NCBI GenBank assembly: GCA_001770725.1
Contig: MERU01000007.1
Location: forward strand, 44,924-108,923
Source: Burkholderiales bacterium RIFCSPHIGHO2_01_FULL_63_240
GTDB taxonomy: Bacteria; Pseudomonadota; Gammaproteobacteria; Burkholderiales; Burkholderiaceae_C
DNA length: 64,000 bases
Direction: 5' to 3'
The position numbers were made by a program, and so were the translations under genes. Numbering within the stretch: position 1 is the stretch's first letter; every line of letters starts with the position of its first letter. Under the pieces are notes generated by a model. It did not search any database. It was not told the origin of the DNA and saw nothing but the letters and a program-made list of their open reading frames with translations. Below are positions 42,137-52,600 of the stretch, piece by piece.

Positions 42137-43327
42137 ATGTTTCTGCACGTCGACGCCTACCCCGGCGACCCCATCCTCACCCTGAACGAAGACTTCCAGA
42201 AAGACCCTCGCGCCGACAAGATCAACCTGTCCATCGGCATCTACTTCGACAACGAAGGCCGCCTGCCGGTGATGCGGGCCGTGCGAGAGGCGGAGTCTTC
42301 GATGCTGGCCAAGGTCGGCCCCAAGCCCTACCTGCCCATGACCGGGCACCCCGGCTACCGCCAGGCCGTGCAGGAGTTGCTCTTTGGCGCCAGCCACGAG
42401 GCCGTCAAGAGCGGCCGCATCGCCACCATCCAGACCCTGGGCGGCTCGGGCGGCCTGAAGGTCGGCGGTGACTTCCTCAAGCGCTACTTCCCCGACTCGC
42501 AGGTGTGGGTGAGCGACCCGACCTGGGACAACCACCGCGCCATGTTCGAAGGCGCCGGTTTCCAGGTCAACACCTACCCCTACTACGACCCGGTCACCAA
42601 GGGCCTGAGGTTCGACGCCATGCTGGCCGCCATCGACGCGCTGCCGGCCAAAAGCATCGTGCTGCTGCACGCCTGCTGCCACAACCCCACCGGCGTCGAC
42701 CTGAACAACGCCCAATGGCTGCAGCTCACCGAGGTGCTGAAAAAGCGCCAGCTGCTGCCTTACCTGGACATCGCCTACCAGGGCTTCGGTGACGGCATCG
42801 AGGAAGACGCCTTCGCCCTGCGCGCCCTGGCCGATGCCGGCGTGAGCTTCTTCGTGGCCAACTCGTTCTCCAAGAGCTTTTCCCTGTACGGCGAACGCGT
42901 GGGCGGCCTCAGCGTCGTCTGTCCGGACAAGGCGCAAGCGCAGCTCGTGCTGGGCCAGCTGATGTCGGCGGTGCGCCGCAACTACTCCAGCCCCCCCACG
43001 CATGGCGCGCAGATCGTGGCCCAGGTGCTGCAGTCCAGCGAGCTGCGCCAGCTGTGGGCCGACGAGCTCACCGACATGCGCCAGCGCATCAAGGTGATGC
43101 GCCAGCGTCTGTACGACGGCGTGGTGGCGAAGCTGCCCGGCCGCGACGTGCGCTACTTCATCGACCAGCGCGGCATGTTCAGCTACACCGGCGTGTCGCC
43201 CGAGCAGGCCGACACCCTGCGCACCGAACACGGCGTGTACGTGCTGCGTTCGGGCCGCATGTGCGCGGCAGGGCTGAACGCCAACAACGTCGACGCCGTG
43301 GCCAGGGCCTTCGCGGCGGTACTCTGA
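42137..43327 (+). CDS. tyrB: Aromatic amino acid aminotransferase (class I)
   Basis: This 396-residue PLP enzyme is of the AspC/TyrB subgroup. K246 in SFSKSFSLYGERVG is the Schiff-base Lys; HNPTGVD (N183), D211, Y214 and the W130 region are the cofactor contacts. It transfers amino groups between aromatic (and aspartate) amino acids and 2-oxoglutarate. CAGGAG precedes ATG 42137. Upstream, GATAAT at 42087-42092 is a plausible -10, next to a small GGGGG-TGTG-CCCCC hairpin. TyrB and AspC cannot be separated with certainty by eye. Confidence 0.85.
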   Translation: MFLHVDAYPGDPILTLNEDFQKDPRADKINLSIGIYFDNEGRLPVMRAVREAESSMLAKVGPKPYLPMTGHPGYRQAVQELLFGASHEAVKSGRIATIQTLGGSGGLKVGGDFLKRYFPDSQVWVSDPTWDNHRAMFEGAGFQVNTYPYYDPVTKGLRFDAMLAAIDALPAKSIVLLHACCHNPTGVDLNNAQWLQLTEVLKKRQLLPYLDIAYQGFGDGIEEDAFALRALADAGVSFFVANSFSKSFSLYGERVGGLSVVCPDKAQAQLVLGQLMSAVRRNYSSPPTHGAQIVAQVLQSSELRQLWADELTDMRQRIKVMRQRLYDGVVAKLPGRDVRYFIDQRGMFSYTGVSPEQADTLRTEHGVYVLRSGRMCAAGLNANNVDAVARAFAAVL

Positions 43328-43340
43328 GTCCGATGCTTGG

Positions 43341-43365
43341 GCGGGGCGAACGCTGTGCGCCCCGC
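43341..43365 (+). terminator. GC-rich hairpin after the aminotransferase gene
   Basis: GCGGGGCG and CGCCCCGC form an 8-bp stem with a 9-base loop, 14 bases after the stop. No U-tract follows, so it is either a weak terminator or an RNA-stabilising hairpin. Confidence 0.4.
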
Positions 43366-43400
43366 ACGACAGTTCAACCTAAAAAAGGGATGCAGCACTC

Positions 43401-43946
43401 ATGACCCGGATCACCCTGCTCGTGGCCACCTTGGCTGTCACGACCTTGGTTGCATGCGTGAAGAAACCAGAGTTCAGTGAGTTCATGCCGGAGGACACCT
43501 CGATCGTCGTGCAGATGCCCAGGCCCATCGAGCACAAGACCAAGGAGGCCCAGATCGGCGAAGAGGATGTGACAGCGCATGCGTACATGGCGTCATTCGA
43601 TGGTGTCAGCTACGTCTTGAACCACCAGGACATCCCGCAAGCATTGCAGGAGCGGATGCGCCGGGTCCAGACCACGGAGGCGCTGGATTCAGCCGTGGTT
43701 CAGCTCGTGCAGAGCTCAGGCGGAACGGTGATCGAGCAAAGTGGTGTGTCCCTGCCAGGGCAGAGGAAAGGCCACCAGGGGCGGGAGGTCAAGCTGAAAT
43801 TGCCGGATGGGCGGAGCTTGATGCTGATTCGCATCTTTCCCGCGGGGGACTCCTACATCCAGATCGCCGCCACGTTCCCGGTCGATCCGTCCTACAACCA
43901 GGAGCTCTATGCTCGGCGTTTCGTCGAGTCGGTCAGGCTCAGATGA
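43401..43946 (+). CDS. Predicted lipoprotein of unknown function
   Basis: This 181-residue protein has a lipoprotein signal peptide (MTRITLLVATLAVTTLVAC, lipobox LVAC, Cys19). The mature part contains no recognised domain. It has alternating strands (GREVKLKLPDGRSLMLIRIF, DSYIQIAATFPVD) that suggest a small beta-rich periplasmic domain. Codons are somewhat more A/T-rich than in the flanking genes. No ribosome site is strong; the ATG at 43401 is the only one giving the signal peptide. Function unknown. Confidence 0.65.
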   Translation: MTRITLLVATLAVTTLVACVKKPEFSEFMPEDTSIVVQMPRPIEHKTKEAQIGEEDVTAHAYMASFDGVSYVLNHQDIPQALQERMRRVQTTEALDSAVVQLVQSSGGTVIEQSGVSLPGQRKGHQGREVKLKLPDGRSLMLIRIFPAGDSYIQIAATFPVDPSYNQELYARRFVESVRLR

Positions 43947-44048
43947 GCTCGCTCGCCCGCCAGCTTGGCCTCGTCGGTGGTCCACAGCAGGCCCCGGGCC
44001 ACCTTGAGCAAAGACACCACCGAGATTCGGCCAGGAGGCGCGGTCAGA

Positions 44049-44606
44049 TCAGGGCTGCCCCATGAGCTTGCTGGGCGTGACCTCGATGGTCTGTTCGCCG
44101 TCGTTGACCCAGGCGGTGCCGTCCTGCACCGTGACCTGAAGCGCCATGCTGCGGCGCGCGAGGGTGGCCAGGGCCTGGCTCTGCTCGGTCGGCACCTGCC
44201 AGACGGTCAGGTTGTGGGCCCGCGTCAGCTTGTTGGCGATGCCGTCCCACCAGATCGGCGTGCTCGACTGAAAGGCCCACAGGGTGACCCGGTGGGCCCG
44301 GCCGCTGGCCTTCATCAGGCGCTTGTCATCGGGCTGGCCCACCTCCACCCAGTGCAGGATCTCGTCGGAGAAGTTCTTCTGCCACAGGGCGGGCTCGTCG
44401 GGCTCCCACATGTCCTTGGCGAATTCCAGCGTGCCCTCGGAGGTGTCCTGCGGCCAGCCCAGCACGAGGGCGAGCACGCGGGTCATCATGCGTTCGTCGT
44501 TCTCGGACGGGTGGCGGGCGATGGTCACCGAGATGTCGGTGTAGACGTGTCGGTCCATGTCGGCCAGCTGGATGTTGGCCTTGTGGATGGTGGCTTTGAG
44601 GGCCAT
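44049..44606 (-). CDS. yaeQ: YaeQ family protein
   Basis: This 185-residue protein is alignable in memory over its whole length with YaeQ: MALKATIHKANIQLADMDRH, then YTDISVTIARHPSENDERMM, VLALVLGWPQDTSEGTLEFAKDMWEPDEP (in part), KNFSDEILHWVEVGQPDDKRLMKAS. The fold resembles PD-(D/E)XK nucleases; it was proposed as a transcription-linked factor, but activity is unproven. The 102 bases after its stop hold no called gene. Confidence 0.92.
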   Translation of the reverse strand: MALKATIHKANIQLADMDRHVYTDISVTIARHPSENDERMMTRVLALVLGWPQDTSEGTLEFAKDMWEPDEPALWQKNFSDEILHWVEVGQPDDKRLMKASGRAHRVTLWAFQSSTPIWWDGIANKLTRAHNLTVWQVPTEQSQALATLARRSMALQVTVQDGTAWVNDGEQTIEVTPSKLMGQP

Positions 44607-44616
44607 GGTGTGTTCT

Positions 44617-45492
44617 CTAATTCTGGGCAGGGAAGGTCGATTGCAGCCAGCCGCTCATCGCGGCCAGCACGTCGGCTTGTTCGACCTCGTTGAAGATCTC
44701 GTGGGACAGCTGCGGCCAGGGGTGGCTGGCGACGTGTTCACGCGGGGCGCTGGCGGCGAAGGCGGCCGATCCGGCGGGGTCGACGCAGCGGTCTTCACCG
44801 CCCCACATGATGAGGGTCGGCACGCGCCAGTGCGCTGCGCGCGTGCGCACGGTCTGTCCAGCTTCGATCAGCCAGGAGGTCAGGCGGCCGGTGACGCGAT
44901 CATGCACCAGCGGGTCGGCCTGGTAGGCGGCCACGGTGGCGGGGTTGTGACAGATCCACGCGGGTTTGAGCCCGTTGGAGACGGCCACGTCGGGTGTGAG
45001 CTGCCCGATCGTGGCCAGCAGCAGGCGCTGGAAAGCGCCAATCGGGATGGCCAGCGCGGGAGACGACAGCACCAGGCCGTCGATCGGGCGGGCCCAGGCG
45101 GCGGTTTCCGCCGGCGTGGCCTGGGCAGCGGCGAAGCGTGCGGCGATGGCGCCCCCCAGGCTGTGCCCGACGAGCACCAGTGGCTGAGAGGGGTAGGCCT
45201 GGCGGGTGGCGTCGACGACAGCGGCCAGGTCGTGCAGCAGGTCGTGGTGGTCGCGCAGCGCGCCGCGTTTGCCGGGTGAGCGACCGTGGCCTCGGTGGTC
45301 GTGGCCCACCACCGCCCAGCCGTGCTGGTTCAGGTGGGTGGCCACGTGTTCGTAGCGACCGATGTGTTCGCCCAGGCCGTGCACGAGCAGCACCACGCCG
45401 GGCGCGGGGCGTGCGCCGGCCAGGGGCCAGTGGCGGGTGACCAGGGCCAGGCCATCGCGCGTGGCGACGGTGTCGGGGAAGTCGACCATCAT
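44617..45492 (-). CDS. Monoacylglycerol lipase-like alpha/beta hydrolase
   Basis: This 291-residue protein has the serine hydrolase triad S111 (VGHSLGG), D234 (WGGEDRCVDP) and H264 (QLSHEIFNE), with LLVHGLGEHIGRYEHVATHL and DHRGHGRSPGKRGAL typical of the monoacylglycerol lipase/lysophospholipase group. ATG 45492 is chosen because AGGAG lies 8 bases upstream; an earlier ATG at 45510 would overlap that site. It is followed by yaeQ after 10 bases, probably co-transcribed. Natural substrate unknown. Confidence 0.85.
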   Translation of the reverse strand: MMVDFPDTVATRDGLALVTRHWPLAGARPAPGVVLLVHGLGEHIGRYEHVATHLNQHGWAVVGHDHRGHGRSPGKRGALRDHHDLLHDLAAVVDATRQAYPSQPLVLVGHSLGGAIAARFAAAQATPAETAAWARPIDGLVLSSPALAIPIGAFQRLLLATIGQLTPDVAVSNGLKPAWICHNPATVAAYQADPLVHDRVTGRLTSWLIEAGQTVRTRAAHWRVPTLIMWGGEDRCVDPAGSAAFAASAPREHVASHPWPQLSHEIFNEVEQADVLAAMSGWLQSTFPAQN

Positions 45493-45540
45493 GATGTGTA
45501 CTCCTGTCATGGTGGGGAAAAGGGTTGGGCGAGCGGTCCT

Positions 45541-46398
45541 TCAGGGGTTCGCTGCGCGCAGCCAGCCCAGCCCGTCCGTGGTGGCCCGGCCTGGCGCATC
45601 GGGGCGCGGCGTGGCCCGTGGGCGGTACTCGCAGCCGATCCAGCCGGCCCAGTTGAGCCGGCGCAGTTCGTCGAACACCCAGGGAAAGTTCAGTTCACCT
45701 GCGTCTGGCTCGCCCCGGTCGGGCACGGCCGCGATCTGCAGGTGGCCGACGCGGCCGGTGGGCAGCATCTGGCGCAGGCGCATGGTGACGTCGCCTTCGA
45801 CGATCTGCGCATGGTAGAGGTCGAGCTGCACTTGCAGGTGTGCAGAGTCGATGTTTTCCGCCAGCGCGAAGGCCTCGCCAGGGCGGGTGAGCAGGTAGCC
45901 AGGCATGTCGCGCGGGTTGATGGGCTCGATGGTGAGCACGCGGTCGGCCGCGCGCGCCTGCTCGGCGGCCCAGCGCAGGTTGGCTTCGTAGGTGGCCCAG
46001 GCCTGCGCCCGGGCATCGGTCATGCCGGGGGCGTCGCCGTCGCTGCGCAGGCCGGCCATGACGTGCACGCGGGGGCAGCCCAGGGCCTGGGCCAGCTCGA
46101 TCGCGGCGATCAGGCTGGCGCGGAAATCGGCCTCGCGGCCCGGCACGCCGGCCAGGCCGCGCTCGCCGGCCGCCCAGTTGCCCGGTGCGGCGTTGAACAG
46201 CACCAACTCCAGCCCGATGTCGCGCAGGCGGGCGGCCACTTCGGCTCTGGGGTGCTCATGCGGGAACAGGCACTCCACCCCCTTGAAGCCGTCGCGGGCG
46301 GCGGCCTCGAAACGGTCCAGGAAGGGCAGGTCGGTGTAGAGCCACGAAAGGTTGGCCGCGAACCGAAGCGGGGCTGACGAGGGGAGGATATGTGACAT
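45541..46398 (-). CDS. Hydroxypyruvate isomerase-like TIM barrel (Hyi/OtnI family)
   Basis: This 285-residue protein has the AP endonuclease 2-type TIM barrel: FAANLSWLYTDLPFLDRFEAA, DGFKGVECLFPHEH, LVLFNAAPGNWAAGERGLAG, VLTIEPINPRDMPGYLL, LQLDLYHAQIVEGD-like strand and GWIGCEYRP. These match hydroxypyruvate or 2-oxo-tetronate isomerases. The metal-binding Glu (IEPINP), Asp and His (QVQLDLYH) and final Glu (CEYRP) are present. ATG 46398 is the first methionine before the conserved strand. It is divergent from the giant adhesin gene and 48 bases upstream of the lipase-like gene. Confidence 0.85.
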   Translation of the reverse strand: MSHILPSSAPLRFAANLSWLYTDLPFLDRFEAAARDGFKGVECLFPHEHPRAEVAARLRDIGLELVLFNAAPGNWAAGERGLAGVPGREADFRASLIAAIELAQALGCPRVHVMAGLRSDGDAPGMTDARAQAWATYEANLRWAAEQARAADRVLTIEPINPRDMPGYLLTRPGEAFALAENIDSAHLQVQLDLYHAQIVEGDVTMRLRQMLPTGRVGHLQIAAVPDRGEPDAGELNFPWVFDELRRLNWAGWIGCEYRPRATPRPDAPGRATTDGLGWLRAANP

Positions 46399-46641
46399 GG
46401 CGCAATCTTGTTGCGGCGGGACAAATGCTCGACAAAAAAGGGCAGCGTAGCATCCATTCGCGGGGTGCGGACCCCCTGGCTCAGCCTTTTGGCCTATGGC
46501 AGATTCGGGCTCCCGTTTCAGCATTTCGTTGCACGTGACACGTTTTGCTGCGGGCGCGATCGGTCAAATGTTGCAGGTGGGGGTGCTGTCTGCGGTCAAG
46601 CGTTGACCGGGCGGGCCTTCTGCCGTCGAGGAGGTCCCCCC

Positions 46642-49600
46642 ATGAGCCACGGTGCCATCACCCAATTTCGTCGCCAGTACCTGGCGATCCTGCGTCGCTG
46701 CGCCACGTTGAACGCCATGGGGTGGATGGCCTGCGGCCTGGGGGCCGGTGGCATGGCGCTGCTGACGCCGGTGGAGGCGCAGGCCCAGGGCATCGTGACC
46801 GACGGCCGCACGGCCACCACCGTGAGTGGGGCGGGCACGGCGAACGTGACGATCGACACCGGCACCGTCAAGGGCGTCAACGCCTTCAACAGCTTCAGCC
46901 AGTTCAACGTCAGCGGCGGGCAGACGGTCAATCTGAACCTGCCCACCGGCACGGCCAACCTGCTCAACCTGGTGCGCAACAACGCCAGCCAGATCGACGG
47001 CATCGTCAACGCCTACAAGGACGGGCGCATCGGCGGCAACGTGTTCTTCTTCAACCCGCATGGGTTCGTGGTGGGCGCGGGCGGCCAGATGAACGTGGGC
47101 AGCCTGCTGATGGCGACCCCGACCTCCGCCTTCATGGACAAGCTGGTGGGCGCGGGTGGCGCCATCGATGACGCCGCCGTGGCCGACGCCCTGGCTGGCC
47201 GCATCCCGCTGACCACCAGCGGGCTGATCACCGTGCAGGGCCGCATCCGCGCGGCCGATGGCGCCCTGCTGCAGGCCAACCGCGTCGAGATCAGCGGTGC
47301 CGGTCAGGTGCGCTCGGGCGCGGCGGCTCGCAACGAGTTGGCCGCTCTGGGCCAGTTGGTCAACGTCAGCGGCCTGAGCGCGGGCGGCGCCACCTTCGTG
47401 CAGGACGGCAGCGTGTTGATCGTGGCCGAGGACGACATCCGCCTGGGCAACTCGATCTACACCGATGGGGCCGATTACCACCTCACCGCCAACAACCGCA
47501 TCGTGGTGGGCGAAGACGTGGTCATCTCGACCCGCGACGTGGCCGACCCGGCCAACGCCGACCACGAGACGGCCGCCTCCGAAGGTGACTCGGGTGACCT
47601 CAAGCTGCTGGCCTCGCACATCGAGCTGCAGCGTGGATCCAAGCTGCTGGCCCACGCCGACAACGGCCACACCGCCGGCGACGTGACCGTGCTGGCGCGC
47701 GACATCGACGCCATCGGCGCGGTGCGCGAAGCCGATGCCAGCATCCAGATCGACCGCGCCACCATCCGGGGTCGCGACATCCTGATCCGCTCGGAGGCCG
47801 ACACCTCGGCGATCGCCGTGCTGCTGGCGCAGAACCCCGGCACCACGCTGGACGAGGCCCAGAAGTTCGTCAACAACGAGATCGACAGCCTGAGCGACGG
47901 CCCCGGTGGCGAGTTCCTGGCCGTGACGACCAAGGCCACCGCCCGCACCGAGGTGCTGGGCAGCCGCATCGCGGGCTCGCGCGACGTGACCGTCGAGGCC
48001 CTGGCCGCTGCGCGCGCCGGCTTCGAGAAGGACGCCTTCGCCGAACTGCTCATCCACGACGCGCCTGCCGCTGGCGGACAACCGGCCGTGGCCACCGTCA
48101 TCAGCGGTCGCAACGTGACGCTGCGCGCCGAGGCCAGCACCTCCTACACGCTCAACGTGCTGGGCTCGGTCATGAAGCTGGCCGACCAGAGCTGGTTGCC
48201 GTCGGACGATGCCACGCTCAAGGCCTTCAACGACCAGTTGTTCGACTTCAGCAGCGTGCCGCTGGTGTCGCTCTCCAAGGCCAAGGGGACGGTGCAACTG
48301 GACGACCACACCGTGGTCAACGCCACGGGTGACCTGACCGTCAAGGCCGATGCCATCTCGGCGGCCAAGCCCACCTTCGCCAGCCCGATCCTGTTCTCGG
48401 CGGCCTGGGCCGAGTCCACCGCCGAGGCCAGCACGAAGGTGCAGGGCCAGACCGAGCTGAACGCCGGTGGCGCCGCCAAGGTGCAGGCCTCGACCGACGT
48501 CGAGGTCAACGTGACGGCCACGGTCAACTCCACCAACAAGCCGATCGACGCGGTGTTCGTCTACGCCGACAACTCGGCCACCACCACGGCCGAGACGGGC
48601 GCGGGCACGCGCATCCGCGCGGGCAGCGTCGAGGTGAGCGCGGCCAACACGAGCGACCTGTCGGTCAGCGGCACGGCGGCCAATTCGGGCGGCAGCGGCG
48701 TGGGCATCGCGGTGGCGGTGAACCTGTCCGAGAACAAGGTCACAGCGAAGCTGGGCGGCGACGTGGCCAGCACCAGCGGCGACGTGGACGTCAAGGCCAG
48801 CATCGACATGGCCAAGAACGGAACCGCGGCCGACGCCTCCACGCTGGGCAATCCCAACACGATCAGCGCCAAGATCACCAACTTCCAGGCGGGCATCCAG
48901 CGCAACGTGACCAGCGGCATCCTGGGCGCCACGGGCAAGCTCAGCTCGGCCACGGCCGACAAGGTCAGCGGCTTCCTGTTCCCCGGCATCAAGGAAGGCA
49001 AGTTCAACCTCTCCGGCGCGGTCAGCTACAACGACTCGCTCAACGTCGCCAGGGCCAGCGTGGCCGATGGCGCCACCGTGAGCTCGGCTCGCGACGTCAA
49101 CGTCCTGGCCGACGTGAAGGACCGCCCGACCTCGACCGTGGGCGCCAAGTCCACCTCCACCGGCACGGCCATTGGCGGGGCCGTCGCTTTGGGCAACTTC
49201 GACAACCAGGCCCAGGCCTGGATCGGCAAGAGCGCGAAGGTGGATGCCAAGCGCGCCACCAAGGTCGATGCGCAGACCCGCATCCCCTTTGCATGGCAGA
49301 TCGACTGGAGCTCGCCTGACCAGATCCTCAACCACCTGCAGGGCAGCGTGCTGGACCTGGTCTTCACCAGCTTCGGCATCAACTCGGCCAGTGGCAAGAG
49401 CGGGGCCGGGGTGGCCGCGGCCGTCACCGTCTTCGACATGAAGAACTCGGCCCAGGCCTGGGTCGATGAAGGCGCCCAGCTCAACACGGTGTTCACGCCG
49501 GGCTCGGCCGGCACCAGCGGCCAGTCCGTCACGGTGCACGCCAAGAACGACATCAACACCGTGCACGCGGTGGGCATCGCGGGCAAGAAGTTCCTGGGCA

Positions 49601-52600
49601 CCACGGGCGGCAAGGCGGCGGTGGGTGGCTCGGCCAACGTGCTGGACCTCGACACCACGGCCACTGCATTGATCCACGGCGGCGCCGACGTGCGCGCCAC
49701 GCAGGGCGTGAACGTGCAGGCCGAGCAGACCACGCAGATCGTCAGCGTGGCCGAAGCCGGCGGGCAGTCGGACAACGTGGGCGTGGAAGGCGCTGTCGGC
49801 GTGCACCTGATCAAGCAGCGCACCGAAGCCGGCATCGACGACGACGTGCGCGTGCAGGCCGGTGGCCCGGTGACCGTGCAGGCCAACGGCGACCTCGAAG
49901 ACATCACCGTGGCCGGCGGCGTGGTGGCGACCAAGGGCCAGGTGGGCATCGGCTTTGCCGTGTCCGTCAACCAGGTGGACACCGACACGAAGGCCATCAT
50001 CGGCAACGTCGATGCGGCCGGTGCCGATGCGGCAGGTGTGCAGGGCTCGGTGCGCAGTGGCGGCGCCGTGACGGTGCAGGCCACCTCGGGCACCGAGGTG
50101 GGGGCCTACTCGGTGGCGGGCTCGATCGCCACCAACTCCAAGGCGCAGACCGATGCGCCCGCGGCCGGCGACAGCAGCACGCAGTCGGGCAGCAGTGGCG
50201 CTGGCACGGGCAAGTTCGGCATCGCCGTCTCGGCCGATGCCGCGTACAACGAAATCACCGCCGACACGACCGCCGCCATCACCGATGGCGCGAACATCGC
50301 GCAAGGCACGAACGTGGCCGTGACCGCCACCAACGACCTGGCGCTCAACGCGCTGGCCGGGGCGGTCACCATTTCCACGCAGTCCAACGGCAATGGCCTG
50401 GCGGGCTCGTTCGCCTACAACCAGCTGGGTGGCGCTACCTCGGCCTACATCGATGGCGCGACCTTGCGCAACACGGGCACGACGAAGGTCGAAGCCACGG
50501 TCACTGGTGAGATCAAGACGCTGTCGGCCTCGGTGCAGGCCAGCCGAGGCAAGCTCGGCGTGGCCGGCTCGGTGTCGATCAACGAGATCGCGCACGCGAC
50601 CCAGGCTTTCCTGCGCGGCTCGGATGTGTCGGGCACCAGTGGTGTGACGCTGTCGGCGCGTGACAGCGCGGCCATCAAGTCGGTGGCCGGCGCCATCGCC
50701 TTCGGTGGCAAGGCGGGCATCGGCCTGTCCTTCGGCTGGAACCACATCGACAACCGCATCAGCGCCTTCATGGCAGGCAGCGACGTCAACACGACGGGCG
50801 CGGTCACCGTCAGCGCGCTCAGCAACGCGAGCATCGACACCGTCGCAGCGTCCCTGGGCGCCAGCTCGGGTCAGATGGCCGGGGCCGCCGCGGTCGCCAT
50901 CAACCAGATCGACACGCAGACCACGGCGCGCGTGGAAGGCCAGAAGACGGCCGCGGGACTGGATGCGGCATCGCTGAGCGTGAGCGCATCGGACGAGTCG
51001 GACATCAACAGCATCGTGGGGGCCTTGGGCCTGAGCGCAGGCAAGGCCGGCTTCGGCGTGAGCTTCGCCTGGAACGACATCGGCTCGCAGGTGCACGCCA
51101 GCCTGGTGGCGCCCAACGTGAGCACCACCGGCCTGACCTCGGTGAGCGCCACGCACGATGGCGACATCGAGACCTATGCGATGGCCGGTGGCGGCGCCGC
51201 CAAGGTGGGCGCCTCGGGCTCGCTGGCCATCAACGACATCACCACGCAGCTGAGTGCGACCACGCAGGGTGGCCGCGTGACGGCGTCGGCCGTGAACGTG
51301 AAGGCACAGGAGCGCGCGCGCATCTTCGCGGCGACCGGTGCCCTGTCGGGTGGCGGCACGGCGGCCGTGGGGGCATCGGGCTCCTACAACCACCTCTCTG
51401 GCACCGTGCTGGCCCAGGTGGCTGGCGGTCAGGTGAGCGCTCAGAGCGGTTCGGTGACGGTGCAGGCTTTGCGTGAAGGCGAGGTCGAGGTCTGGGCCGC
51501 GTCGGGCTCGGGCGGCGGCACGGCTGGCTTTGCCGGCTCCATCGCCATCAACGACATCGGTGGCAGCACCAAGGCGCGCTTCAGCGACGGCGCGCAGGTG
51601 CAGGCCAGCGACAACGTGAAGGTGGTGGCCGAGGCCGACGACCGCATCGAGGCCCGCGCCGGCACCGTGGCTTTGGGCGGCACGGTGGGCGGTGGCGGTG
51701 CCATCGCCATCAACGATGTGCGCAACGCCACGACGGCCGAGATCACGGGCAGCGGCACCAGCGTGAACGCGCTGGCCAAGGGCTCGGACACGATCTCGGT
51801 GGACAACGGTTCGCTGGCTTCGTCGGGCAGCACGCTCGACGCCCGCCAGCAGAAGGACGCGCTGCAAGGCACGGCGGTGGTGGCATCGTCGACCAGCGAG
51901 GTCGAGACCATCCTGGCCAACGTCTCGGGCGGCGGCAAGGTGGGCGTGGCCGCGAGCGTGTCCGTCAACATGCTGAGCGGCAGCACCACGGCGCAGGTCA
52001 AGGATGGTGCTTCGGTGCAGGCCGACGCCACGGGCGCAGAGTCCGCGCAACAGGCACGTGTGGGCGCCTACCACCATGACGACGTCACCGCCGGTGTGGG
52101 TGGCGTGGGCGTGGGTGGCGCCGTGGGCGTGGGCGGGTCGGTGGACACCACCATCCTGTCGCACCAGACCCTGGCGCAGGTGCAGTCGGCCACGGTGGCC
52201 GCGCGCAACCAGGTGGCCGTCAAGGCGGCCCACACCGCCGCCACGCAGCAGATCGTGGTTGGCGCGGGTGGTGGTGGCGCGGCATCGTTGAGCCTGTCGG
52301 GCAACGTGCTGCTGGCCAAGATGAACACGCAGGCCCTGGTCGATGGCGGCACCTTGCGCTCCACTGGCGGCAACGTCACGGTGCAGGCCGATTCGGTCCT
52401 GGCGGCCGAGCACATCGCCGGTGGCTTGAGTGCCTCGGGCGCGGTGAGCGTGGGCGCCACGGCCGTGGTCACCCTGGTCGAGCAGCAGACGCGCGCGGCC
52501 ACGCTGGGCAACAGCGTGATCGACGCGGCGGGTCAGACCCGTGTCGAAGCCAACTCCGAACAGGACGTGGACGTCAAGGCCGCGACGGGCTCGGTGTCCG

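Noticed and set aside
43352..43369. TGTGCGCCCCGCACGACA as another Crp/Fnr-like operator
   Set aside because: Only the left half matches; it overlaps the hairpin after the aminotransferase gene and no promoter element follows.
43947..44048. Minus-strand coding-like fragment (SVVSLLKVARGLLWTTDEAK)
   Set aside because: It looks weakly protein-like but is about 35 codons without start or ribosome site; possibly a relic, too short to call.
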